From Planctomycetota bacterium (lineage in GTDB: Bacteria > Planctomycetota > Planctomycetia > Planctomycetales > Planctomycetaceae), in the NCBI GenBank assembly GCA_014584345.1, contig JACTNB010000036.1, forward strand, positions 124,001-188,000: DNA of 64,000 bases. The letters are read 5' to 3'. Below are positions 9,543-19,835 of the stretch, piece by piece (the stretch's first letter is position 1; each line of letters starts with the position of its first letter). The position numbers and the translations under genes were made by a program. Below the pieces are notes generated by a model. The model saw nothing but the letters and a program-made list of their open reading frames with translations. It was not told the origin of the DNA and did not search any database.

Positions 9543-10457
9543 ATGACACACATCATACCCCTCGAACAATTTGATGCCGCCACGCGGTTTCGTCCGCGTG
9601 TCGGCAAGGTTGGACTGCTGGCAGGAGCTGGCCGTTTTCCGATACTGTTCGCGCGGGCCGCATCTCGGCAGGGATATCAGGTTCATGGCATGGGGGTGAT
9701 GGGCATGGCTTCCGAGGAACTGGCGGAATGCTGTGGTCAATATCAGCCCGTCCCGCTGGCTCGGATCGGTCAGGCGATACGCTGGTTCAAGCGACATGGC
9801 GTGGACCATGTGGTGATGGCCGGCAAGATTGAGAAGACCTTGCTGTTTCAGTCGCGCCGCTTCTGGCGGCTGTTGCCCGATCTGCGAACCATTCATATGT
9901 GGTTGCGTTACGCGCGGGAAAACAAGAAGGATGACACCCTGCTGTTGGCGGTGATCCGCGAGTTCGAGCGAGATCAGATCCATTTCGCATCAGCCCTCGA
10001 TTTTTGCCCGGAGTTACTTGTGCAACACGGTTTTCTGACGCGACGCAAGCCGAACACGGCTCAATGGAAGGACATATGCTTCGGCTGGGAAATGGCCAAG
10101 GAAATGGGGCGACTCGATATCGGGCAGACCGTGATTGTCAACGACACCGCCGTCATTGCCATCGAAGCGATCGAAGGGACCGACAAAGCCATTCTTCGCG
10201 CGGGGGAATTGTGCAAACGGGGAGGCTTCACCGTGGTCAAAGTGGCCAAGCCCCAACAGGATTACCGGTTCGATGTGCCGACCATCGGCGTGCAGACGCT
10301 ACGCTCGATGCATGAAGCCGGAGGCCGCGTGCTGGCCATCGAAGCCGGACAAACCATCATCCTCGACGAAGCCGAAGTCATCGAACTGGCCGACAAGCTG
10401 GGTATCGCCATTGTTTCGCTACATGCCGAGGAAGCCCAACTCCGCATCGCCTGCTGA
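9543..10457 (+). CDS. lpxI: UDP-2,3-diacylglucosamine pyrophosphatase LpxI
   Basis: The product has 304 residues and matches the LpxI (DUF1009) family along its whole length. The N-terminal part begins VGLLAGAGRFPILFARAA and contains VDHVVMAGKIEK. The C-terminal half contains GQTVIVNDTAVIAIEAIEGTD and the conserved metal-binding stretch around FDVPTIGVQT. LpxI hydrolyses UDP-2,3-diacylglucosamine to lipid X in lipid A synthesis and replaces LpxH in many bacteria. It lies directly after lpxD. Finding both supports a lipid A pathway in this organism. There is no strong Shine-Dalgarno, so translation may be coupled to lpxD. Confidence 0.92.
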   Translation: MTHIIPLEQFDAATRFRPRVGKVGLLAGAGRFPILFARAASRQGYQVHGMGVMGMASEELAECCGQYQPVPLARIGQAIRWFKRHGVDHVVMAGKIEKTLLFQSRRFWRLLPDLRTIHMWLRYARENKKDDTLLLAVIREFERDQIHFASALDFCPELLVQHGFLTRRKPNTAQWKDICFGWEMAKEMGRLDIGQTVIVNDTAVIAIEAIEGTDKAILRAGELCKRGGFTVVKVAKPQQDYRFDVPTIGVQTLRSMHEAGGRVLAIEAGQTIILDEAEVIELADKLGIAIVSLHAEEAQLRIAC

Positions 10458-10576
10458 ATGCCCGCGGGCAGCCGGCAGGTTGGCCCGTGCCCTTGTGCCC
10501 TGGCTTCGCGTCATGCTGCCCTGGCGGGCTTATGTCCTGCCGCCCGACTGGGAATGGATTTGCGGCGGATCCGCAT

Positions 10577-11770
10577 TCACTTCAGTTCCCAGTGGGCTTG
10601 CCTCAGGACTGCTCGGGGGGAATCCTTGGTCAGCTCGTACCAGACGGTCAACAGGCTGCCGTCGGCCAGTTGCACGGTGGAGGGGTATCCCAGATCGCCC
10701 GATGCGCCGTCGTCGGAAATGGTCAGTGCCTCGGACCAGGTTTGCCCGTTGTCCGCGCTGACCCGGGCCTGATTGCCGAATGGCTTGCGGCGGTAGCCGT
10801 ACGTCATCAGCAGACGTCCATCCTGGAGACGGTTCAGAAACGAAGGGAGTCCCCAGACACCGATGGGATGCGGTTCGCTCCAGGTCTTCCCGCCATCCTT
10901 CGATTCGGTTTGCAGCGTTTCCCCCGTATGATTGGTGTTGTGATTGCGGATATGCACGATGATGGTGCCATCGGCGGCTTCCACGCCATGCAGTTCGTGA
11001 TATCCCCGGGCCACGCTGTCTCCGGACCGGGTGGGGATTTCCGCCAGCCAGTTCCAGGTCGCACCATCATCCCGGGATTCCGCCACGCCGATTCGTTTGC
11101 TCTCCGTCCATAATTCCTTGCCCGGATACAACAGGCGACCATCGGCCAACTGGATTGGACCATGGGGCGAATTCAGCGGCACCCGATACGGGGCGGAAAA
11201 CGTCAATCCGCCATCGGTGGAACGCAGCATCCAGGTGCCCAGCAATCCTTGCCGCTGTTCCTCGTTGATGCGGTTGTGAGCAGACAGCCAACGTCGCATT
11301 TTTTCTTCGGGATAGGGTTTGACGGCCGGCTTGTCGCCGGACATCTTCTTCAGGTAATAGTCGTCGTAGGCCAGGGAAGAAAAGGTCGTGACCAGGATGG
11401 TACCCTGGGCCGTTTCCAGCACGCCCGCATCGCGATCGTCAATCGGCAAGTCGAGCAGAACCCGATCCCAGGTCCAGGTTTGGCCATCGTCTTGGGAACT
11501 CATCATTTCCACGCGGCCAAAGGGGCAGACATGGCCCTCGCGACTGCCCGACCAGACCACCAGCAATTCCCCGTTCTTCCGCCGCGTCAGCGTGGGCCAG
11601 CCGTAATACAATTCCGGCTGATGGGAGATCGTCTTCAGGCTATGAACGACAGCCGTCGGTTCCGCCGCGAGGCCGATGTTGCCCGCCAGCAGCAGGCCGG
11701 CCCCCAGGGCCGCCGATTGGCACAGCCAGCGTCGTCGAGACAGTGAATGATTAGTCAAGCGGAGTGGCAT
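10577..11770 (-). CDS. Exported sialidase-fold (BNR/Asp-box) hydrolase
   Basis: The product has 397 residues. It starts with a twin-arginine signal (SRRRW, then a hydrophobic stretch ending near AGNIGLA), so a folded protein is probably exported by Tat. The body is a six-bladed-propeller type with five Asp boxes of the form S-x-D-x-G-x-T-W (SQDDGQTW, STDGGLTF, SRDDGATW, SKDGGKTW, SADNGQTW). This is the exo-alpha-sialidase superfamily, but planctomycetes hold many copies and the true substrate (sialic acid or other sugar) cannot be told. GGGAG lies before the ATG at 11770. It is divergent from the methyltransferase gene. Confidence 0.85.
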   Translation of the reverse strand: MPLRLTNHSLSRRRWLCQSAALGAGLLLAGNIGLAAEPTAVVHSLKTISHQPELYYGWPTLTRRKNGELLVVWSGSREGHVCPFGRVEMMSSQDDGQTWTWDRVLLDLPIDDRDAGVLETAQGTILVTTFSSLAYDDYYLKKMSGDKPAVKPYPEEKMRRWLSAHNRINEEQRQGLLGTWMLRSTDGGLTFSAPYRVPLNSPHGPIQLADGRLLYPGKELWTESKRIGVAESRDDGATWNWLAEIPTRSGDSVARGYHELHGVEAADGTIIVHIRNHNTNHTGETLQTESKDGGKTWSEPHPIGVWGLPSFLNRLQDGRLLMTYGYRRKPFGNQARVSADNGQTWSEALTISDDGASGDLGYPSTVQLADGSLLTVWYELTKDSPRAVLRQAHWELK

Positions 11771-11980
11771 TGTCGTTTTCTCCCGGTATCGATCGAAATA
11801 TCATGGCAGACACATAAGCAGAACCTGTTGGGTGAACATACCTTGTTCCCGGGGATGGAATCAAGCGGGACGCCAGAAGTCGTCCCCTGCCCGTCGTGAC
11901 AATCTCGGCCGATCGGGTGCGCGTGGTTTCTTGGCAAGACCTGTTGAGTTGGTATGATGGCCGATCGAAAGGGAGTGACC

Positions 11981-13762
<1,782 letters not shown>

Positions 13763-13850
13763 GGCCCGCCTGCGGAAACAGGCCGGTTCTTCATGGCGTT
13801 TCACGTGAAACGGGTCCCCTGCGTCACGGTTCTGACGAGATTTGATTTGC

Positions 13851-14861
13851 ATGCATGCCACGGAATTCTTGAATCAGCCGCATTCCGCCGAGATCCCGCC
13901 CCTTGTGGTGCTGATGGGCAGCGAGCGTTTTTTCAAGCAGGAAGTTCTGCAAGCCCTCTTGCACCAGATTTTCCCGGGCGAAAAAGCCCCTGCGGAACTG
14001 GCCTCGCGGATGGATGGGCGAACCGCCGAATGGCGCACGGTGCAGGACGAATTGAAAACCCTGTCCATGTTCGGCACGCGGCGTTGTGTCTGCCTGGAAG
14101 GAGCCGATGATTTTGTTTCCGCGCATCGAGCCTCCCTGGAACAGTATGCAGAACACCCGGCACGGAAATCGGTGCTGCTGCTGGATGTCAAAAGCTGGCC
14201 CAAAACCACCAAGCTGGCCAAGAAGGTGACGCAGGGCGGGCTGACGATAGAATGCACGGAACTGAAGGGGCCCCAACTGCAAGGCTGGGTAATATCGCAT
14301 GCCCGCCAGCGGTATGAAAAAAAACTGGAACGACCCGGGGCCCAGTTGCTGGTGGAACTGGCGGGAACCTCGATTGGTCAACTCGATCAGGAACTCGGCA
14401 AGCTGGCCTCGTACGTGGGAGAGCGGGCGACCCTGACGACCGAGGATATTCCAGCCGTCGTGGGGGGCTGGCGACTCGAAACCACCTGGGCGATGATCAA
14501 CGCCGTACGCGATGGGCAACTCGGGACGGCCCTGGCGGAAATGAACAAGCTGCTGACCGCGGGCGAGGCACCGCAGAAACTGCTCGGCGGAATTTCCTTT
14601 GTCTATCGCAAATTGACCCAGGCCGTGCGCTTGTCGGGGCAGGCCAAGCCCCTTGCCTCCGCCTTGCGCGAGGCGGGAGTATTTCCCCAGGAAATCGCCG
14701 CCACGGAAGCCTATCTGCGGAAGCTGGGGCGGCAACGGGCCGAACGCATTCCGCAACTGTTGCTCAATGCCGACCTGGGAATGAAAGGGGAAAGTTCCCT
14801 CCCCCCCCGCATTCTTCTGGAGTGCCTGCTGGTTCAACTGGCAGCGACAAAACCGAGCTGA
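13851..14861 (+). CDS. holA: DNA polymerase III subunit delta
   Basis: The product has 336 residues. The AAA+-like N-terminal part has LMGSERFFKQEVLQAL (a degenerate P-loop region) and LLLDVKSWPKTTKLAKK. A helical middle holds LVELAGTSIGQLDQELGKLASY, and the helical C-terminal collar domain holds AEMNKLLTAGEAPQKLLGGISFVYRKL. All of these match HolA. The delta subunit opens the beta sliding clamp within the clamp loader. The frame is open from a TTG at 13842, but ATG 13851 is the natural start. It follows the methyltransferase gene by 88 bases on the same strand and may be co-transcribed. Confidence 0.88.
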   Translation: MHATEFLNQPHSAEIPPLVVLMGSERFFKQEVLQALLHQIFPGEKAPAELASRMDGRTAEWRTVQDELKTLSMFGTRRCVCLEGADDFVSAHRASLEQYAEHPARKSVLLLDVKSWPKTTKLAKKVTQGGLTIECTELKGPQLQGWVISHARQRYEKKLERPGAQLLVELAGTSIGQLDQELGKLASYVGERATLTTEDIPAVVGGWRLETTWAMINAVRDGQLGTALAEMNKLLTAGEAPQKLLGGISFVYRKLTQAVRLSGQAKPLASALREAGVFPQEIAATEAYLRKLGRQRAERIPQLLLNADLGMKGESSLPPRILLECLLVQLAATKPS

Positions 14862-14963
14862 GCTTAAAGCCAAGCGGGCTGCGCACGAGCTGCTTGCTTC
14901 GCGCAGTGGTCCACTCAGGTGGACTTCTCGCCGGGCAGGTTCTTGCGGGTTGTTGCACCCGCA

Positions 14964-14993
14964 TGGCCCACTTCCTGACGGGCGCGGCTCGCT
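14964..14993 (+). repeat. Dispersed intergenic repeat, copy 1
   Basis: This element contains GGCCCACTTCCTGACGGGCG and then CGGCTCG. Two related copies occur at 46701-46730 (opposite strand) and 46811-46836. It lies in the gap between two convergent genes, beside a small hairpin (GCGGGT 14945-14950 with ACCCGC 14957-14962). Confidence 0.55.
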
Positions 14994-15050
14994 GGAGTAC
15001 CGCGCCGACTTCCACCGCGATCCGTCGATAACCCGGCGGGCAATTTGCCG

Positions 15051-18000
15051 TCACGGGTGGGGCTGGGTCCCCAGGGTGCCGCGCAAGGTTTGAATGTAAT
15101 CGGGGGAATCGATTTTTTCGATTTGCCGCAAAACCCACTCGCGCCGCGCGGCGATACCGATTTGGTCGGCCATCCGGTGCACGTGCGCCTGTTCCAGCCA
15201 TTGGTCGATATAGGCGAGATGTCGGCGCATCAGCTTGAGTTCTCCCTGTTGCCGGGTTTCCAGCCGCTCCCGGTACCAGTCGCTGGCGAGCACGCTCTCC
15301 GCCGTAAACAGTTTTCTCAATTCCGGGTCGGCGATGGTGCGTCCGGCATGTTCGCCATGCACCATGATGTCGATCAGGCATTGCAGCGGGGGGCAAAGTT
15401 GCTCGTAGGTGCCATCCCGGAGGTATTGCTCCGCGACTTTTCTTTGCGACTGACAGATGTATTTCACGCCATCCAGGAAGGCCTCTTCGTCCTGCAGGTC
15501 GGGCTTGAGTATCTTGTCGTCGAATACGCTGAGCGGATGATCGAACACGCGCCCGAAATAATTTCTCACGAAGCGGCGGGTGATGCGATATCCCAGGCGG
15601 GAGACGGGGATGATTTCCCCGTTATGTTCGCGATCCTCGAGTTTTTCGAGGCTCCCTTCCTGGATCAGGTAGTCGGGGTCTCGTTCCTGGGGGGAGAGTC
15701 GGCACCAGATCTCGGGAATCAGCAGGCTGATATCGTGATCCACCTGGACGTCGGGCCCGATATGCCCGGCGGCGGAGGAATACCCCTTGAGTCCCGTCAG
15801 GGCATAACTGACGAAGGCGGCGTTCAAATCGGCGGCATACCGCAGCGCGTTGAAGGGGCCCTTGGTGAGCGAGCCTTCGCTGCCGAAGCCGGTTGTGGAG
15901 GGGCTTTTGCCGGTCAGCGAGCAGATCAGATCCATGAACAACTCGGGGAGTTCCTGGTAGTGAATGGGGTTATACACCGCCAGCGAGTGAATGCCTGCCT
16001 GCTTGTCCGGGGGGTTATTGCGGCGTCCCATGAGGACCGCGTGCACGGGAAACGGGACGGCCTCACCCAGGGGGATGCGGCGGTACATGCGCAAGCCCCG
16101 CTCCGCGACGTAGCGGGGGAAGGCGTTGACCATGTCCGGCCGCGATTGCAGGTAACGGGGGTTCTTGCTCGGGGCGCCATCGACCTTGCGGGGATTCGCC
16201 GAACAAACCACGTACTGGCTGTTCTCGTCTTCCAGCATGGAGCGGAGCAGGTTTTGCATGGGGGGGCTGAAGGCATCGAAATCGGCCACGTACTCGGCCA
16301 TGCGGCGGACATCGTCCTTGGTGAGAGGTTCGAAGTTGGACACGAAATTATCGGGTCCCGCCAGGTCGGCCTCGGCCTGCTTGTCGAAGCCGCGATGGAT
16401 CGCTTCGTCGGGTCTTTGGAACAACCGGTATTCGCAATTGATGGCGAATTTCAGGCAGCGATCCCGCTCGGCTTCGGAAAGGTGGTCGACCCGATTCGGG
16501 GGGACCACGATCGATGCGGTGATGTCGTCCTCGGTTTGAATTTTCTGCGCGGGGGAAAAATCCTGCCGCAATTTGAATGTCCTCCACTTGCGTGGACCCA
16601 GGAAGCCAACCCGCAGATAGGTCCCGACCAGCGTCCGTTCGCGGAACTTTAATTCGTGCCCCGGTTGCCCGTTGACAAGGTCGACACCGAACTGCTCGGC
16701 CCAGTTTTCTTCCCAGCCGGGTTCCTCGAAGCGTTTGATGATAAACAGCAGCGAGAGGAGATAATCGGGAATCGATTTCAGCCAGTTGTTGTATTCGTCG
16801 GTGTAGTCCAGCGAGGGAGTCAGCAGTTTGATGACGCTGCCGAGCGAACGTTGTGGGCCGAACAGAGGCCGCGAGCCGCGATCCTGGTAACTCGGTTTTT
16901 CCATGGCATCGTCGCGCCAGCGGAGGTGAAAGTCCTGCTTACCGATGATCTGCCTCAGTTGGGCGAAATCCTGTTCGAGATCGGAAACAAACAGCGGGCC
17001 GTAGTGCATGTAGTCGACCAGCGACTTGCTGATTTCACTCTTGCCCCCCCCGCTGACGGTACAGGGTTTATGACAGAAAATGCCCTCCGCGACGGTGCCG
17101 ATCAACCGCCAACTGGGGGCATGGGGGTGTTTTTCCATGCGAATCTGATATCCGCTGGGAGCCATGTACACCTTGCCGGGCAACAGCGGAATGCTCTGTT
17201 CCGTCCCCTCCTTGTTCCAGAAAATGCGCTGGCCTCTCAGGGTGGCATGCGCGTCCTCGGGAATGTAAATCAGATCGGGAAACAGTCTGTCGATACCGTA
17301 CCCTTCGGGTTGTTCGTCGATGAACTCGCTGTAGTTGCGGACGACATCGGTGAAACGCTGGCCGTTATACTGGGCACTGTTGGCCTGGAATTTTTCTCCC
17401 AGGCTGTAACTGCGAAACGTCAACGCACCGCCCGCGTGTTCCTCTTCGACATTGCCAAGAAGATTTGCCGCGTAACTGATTTGCGTTTTCACTTCCTTCT
17501 TGCAGTAGCCGAAGTAGTTATCGGCGATCAGCGTGACGATCACTCCCTCGGAACCCCGGCAGGTGAGCTTGAAGGCTTCCCCCTCGTTGTAGAGTTCCTG
17601 TTCGTGCTTCCAGCACATGCCGTCGCGCTGCTGACGGGGCGTGGCTTCGTCCCAGTGGGGCAAGCCAAGTTCCTTTTTGGTGCATTGCAACATCTGGGGG
17701 GCGAGAATCACGGCGCCGGTGTGTCCAGTCCAATGTTCGACATCGAGGGCTGCATCGTTCTGGGGAAGCAGCGGATCGCCGGCATTCCCAAAGATCGATT
17801 CCACGAAATCGAGGTTGCTGACCAGCGATCCGGGCGCGAAGAACCGGATTTCCATGCTTTTGTAGGGGGTCACGCCGGGAACTTCCGGGCAGACAAGCGG
17901 CCGCAGATACAGCGAGACAAAGGACCGTGCCGGTTCGGCCTGGCCTGCCGTGAAGGGGAGTTCCAGGAATTTCTCGGGGGGGTTCATGGCCACTTTGAAC

Positions 18001-18557
18001 AGCCGGGCAAAGACGCTTTTTGGCACGGCTTTTTTGTCGTCGGCAATGGGAAGCCCCCCTTCGACGACATGAAACGTCCCCTTGGTGGTGCGGCGGTCGG
18101 CACGGGGATTGTGCAGCACGCCATTCTTCACGCGATAGGAACTGACCAGATCGTTGCTGTAGGTATCTCCCCGCGCTGGCAGCGACAGCATGCGTCCCAT
18201 GCCATGACGGTCGAGCGTCAGCATTTGATCGGGCAGCCGTGGCCGATCCTTCAAAAAGAGCGATTGAAACTGGCGATCAAGAAAGGCTTCGATCCGCTGA
18301 TCGACCGGGGTGCGGTTTTGACACAGCAACCGATTCTTTTCGCGATAGTTTGCCAGGAGCGAACCGGCGATTTCCTCCAGGCCCGTATCCTCCGCTGGGG
18401 TAACGCCCGGCAGATCGGCTGCCCTCAATTGCAGATTGGTATGCAGAAACAGCCGCGATTCGTACTCCTGGGAATCCCATTCCTCAGAGGAAAAACCTAG
18501 CGCGAACTCCCGTTCCAAGCCATGGGTTTTGACAAATTGGGCTTGCCTGGATTTCAT
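15051..18557 (-). CDS. Large conserved-looking protein of unknown function (1168 residues)
   Basis: I do not recognise this family with certainty. ATG 18557 is chosen because GGAGGTG lies 8 bases before it; the frame upstream is non-coding in character. The protein is soluble, acidic-basic mixed, with no signal peptide or membrane segment. A glycine-rich lysine stretch, TVSGGGKSEISKSL, near residue 500 looks like a phosphate-binding loop and recalls the P-loop of PEP carboxykinase, but the rest of that family's signature is not evident. Another notable stretch near residue 345 is DNYFGYCKKEVKTQISYA. It is transcribed alone, convergent with holA. A metabolic or nucleotide-dependent enzyme is plausible but not shown. 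Confidence 0.7.
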   Translation of the reverse strand: MKSRQAQFVKTHGLEREFALGFSSEEWDSQEYESRLFLHTNLQLRAADLPGVTPAEDTGLEEIAGSLLANYREKNRLLCQNRTPVDQRIEAFLDRQFQSLFLKDRPRLPDQMLTLDRHGMGRMLSLPARGDTYSNDLVSSYRVKNGVLHNPRADRRTTKGTFHVVEGGLPIADDKKAVPKSVFARLFKVAMNPPEKFLELPFTAGQAEPARSFVSLYLRPLVCPEVPGVTPYKSMEIRFFAPGSLVSNLDFVESIFGNAGDPLLPQNDAALDVEHWTGHTGAVILAPQMLQCTKKELGLPHWDEATPRQQRDGMCWKHEQELYNEGEAFKLTCRGSEGVIVTLIADNYFGYCKKEVKTQISYAANLLGNVEEEHAGGALTFRSYSLGEKFQANSAQYNGQRFTDVVRNYSEFIDEQPEGYGIDRLFPDLIYIPEDAHATLRGQRIFWNKEGTEQSIPLLPGKVYMAPSGYQIRMEKHPHAPSWRLIGTVAEGIFCHKPCTVSGGGKSEISKSLVDYMHYGPLFVSDLEQDFAQLRQIIGKQDFHLRWRDDAMEKPSYQDRGSRPLFGPQRSLGSVIKLLTPSLDYTDEYNNWLKSIPDYLLSLLFIIKRFEEPGWEENWAEQFGVDLVNGQPGHELKFRERTLVGTYLRVGFLGPRKWRTFKLRQDFSPAQKIQTEDDITASIVVPPNRVDHLSEAERDRCLKFAINCEYRLFQRPDEAIHRGFDKQAEADLAGPDNFVSNFEPLTKDDVRRMAEYVADFDAFSPPMQNLLRSMLEDENSQYVVCSANPRKVDGAPSKNPRYLQSRPDMVNAFPRYVAERGLRMYRRIPLGEAVPFPVHAVLMGRRNNPPDKQAGIHSLAVYNPIHYQELPELFMDLICSLTGKSPSTTGFGSEGSLTKGPFNALRYAADLNAAFVSYALTGLKGYSSAAGHIGPDVQVDHDISLLIPEIWCRLSPQERDPDYLIQEGSLEKLEDREHNGEIIPVSRLGYRITRRFVRNYFGRVFDHPLSVFDDKILKPDLQDEEAFLDGVKYICQSQRKVAEQYLRDGTYEQLCPPLQCLIDIMVHGEHAGRTIADPELRKLFTAESVLASDWYRERLETRQQGELKLMRRHLAYIDQWLEQAHVHRMADQIGIAARREWVLRQIEKIDSPDYIQTLRGTLGTQPHP

Positions 18558-18902
18558 CTGTACGACACCTCCGGGGATGACCTGAAACGGAGCGGAACCG
18601 ACGGCAGCACGACGACGGTTCCCCCTTTTGATAGCTCTCCATTCTAAGTCAAAGCGGGGACCGAAACCAGCCTCTCCCCATGTCCCGAAACTCGCATCCA
18701 CACATGCTTTTCAGGCCATGCGTGCCACGCCCGTGGAAACCTGGGCGGCGTCTCGCGCGGGGCGAGGCGTGACCTCGAGTCTACCACTGGCTGGGACGGT
18801 AAAAGGGTTTGCGTTACCATGGCAGGCGGGTTTTCACGGGGGAACCTCGGACTCCGGCAAGGGGATCGGGAATTGACAACGACGAATTAAAGGACAGGCA
18901 AA
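18558..18902. other. Divergent intergenic region
   Basis: These 345 bases separate the divergent 1168-residue-protein gene and the SDR gene, so two promoters are expected. Nothing gene-like, repeated or strongly hairpin-forming was seen. The SDR ribosome site (AAAGGACAG) is at its right end. Confidence 0.4.
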
Positions 18903-19640
18903 ATGAGCAAAGAACGACCCCTGAGCGAAAAGACAGCCGTGATCACCGGCGGCGGATCCGGAATCTGCGCGGCTATCGCGCGGGGCTTGGCCGACCTGGG
19001 AACCCGCGTGGTGGTTGCGGGCAGGAATCTGGACAAACTGCAAAGCGTGGCGGCCCACCGCCCAGAACGGATTATCCCGATCGTGGCGGATGTCGCCAAC
19101 AGGGCGTCGGTGGAACACCTGATTCAAGAAGCGACCACCGTGCTGGGACAGATTGATATCTTTGTGAATGGGGCGGGCATCAACGTGCCGCGGCGAATGA
19201 TGCACAACCTTTCACCAGAGGATTGGCAGCGCATGCTGGATATCAACGTGAGTGGTGCGTTTCACTGCAGCCAGGTTGTGCTGCCACAAATGCGGGGCCG
19301 CCGCGATGGGATTATCATCAATATCTCGTCGATCGCCGGACTGCGATCCGCGCCGCTGGGAGGGGTCGGCTATAATGCCTCGAAGTTCGCCATGACCGCG
19401 TTGGGAATCGCCTGTGGCGACGAGGAACGGGTCAATGGGATACGGGTGACGAATATCTATCCGGGGGAGGTGGAAACGCCGATTCTGGAACATCGCCCCA
19501 CACCCGTCACGGACGAACATCGCGCGAGGATTCTGCAGCCGGAGGATGTCGCCGCTGCCGTGCTGATGGTCGTGCAGTTACCGGCGCGTGCCCGCGTTTC
19601 GGAATTGACGATCATTCCGACGTCCCAGAGTTTTATTTGA
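18903..19640 (+). CDS. Short-chain dehydrogenase/reductase (SDR)
   Basis: The product has 245 residues and is a classical SDR. The dinucleotide-binding loop is TGGGSGICAAIA (residues 15-26, with Cys where Gly-Ile-Gly is usual). The NAG-type element is NGAGI, the catalytic serine is in ISSIAG and the Tyr-Lys pair is in YNASKF. The residue after strand 2 is Arg (VVAGRN), which usually means NADP(H). The substrate is unknown. AAAGGACAG lies just before the ATG. The gene is followed by a hairpin at 19758-19784 and then the VWA-protein gene. Confidence 0.88.
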   Translation: MSKERPLSEKTAVITGGGSGICAAIARGLADLGTRVVVAGRNLDKLQSVAAHRPERIIPIVADVANRASVEHLIQEATTVLGQIDIFVNGAGINVPRRMMHNLSPEDWQRMLDINVSGAFHCSQVVLPQMRGRRDGIIINISSIAGLRSAPLGGVGYNASKFAMTALGIACGDEERVNGIRVTNIYPGEVETPILEHRPTPVTDEHRARILQPEDVAAAVLMVVQLPARARVSELTIIPTSQSFI

Positions 19641-19757
19641 GCGGGCGGGGTGGCCGAGATATTCACGGGGGCAATTTTGTGTCGAACTTGCCTGGGTGGC
19701 CTGGGTTTCGCTCCCTTTTTGCGGGTGTGGGTCGCATAATGGAGGGATCGTCGCCAG

Positions 19758-19784
19758 GCCGTTCCCGAGAGGCACGGGAACGGC
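19758..19784. terminator. Strong hairpin between the SDR and VWA genes
   Basis: GCCGTTCCCG (19758-19767) and CGGGAACGGC (19775-19784) form a perfect 10-base stem with a 7-base loop. There is no T-run after it, so it may end transcription in another way or be a processing or stability element. Confidence 0.45.
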
Positions 19785-19835
19785 TCGCTCCCTCCCCTTC
19801 CGGCCGACAGAACCGAAGCTGAAAATCAAATTGGA

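Noticed and set aside
15045..18500. Two long open frames on the plus strand (about 535 and 614 codons)
   Set aside because: They lie antisense to the 1168-residue gene, have no ribosome sites and read like its mirror image; high GC gives long shadow frames.
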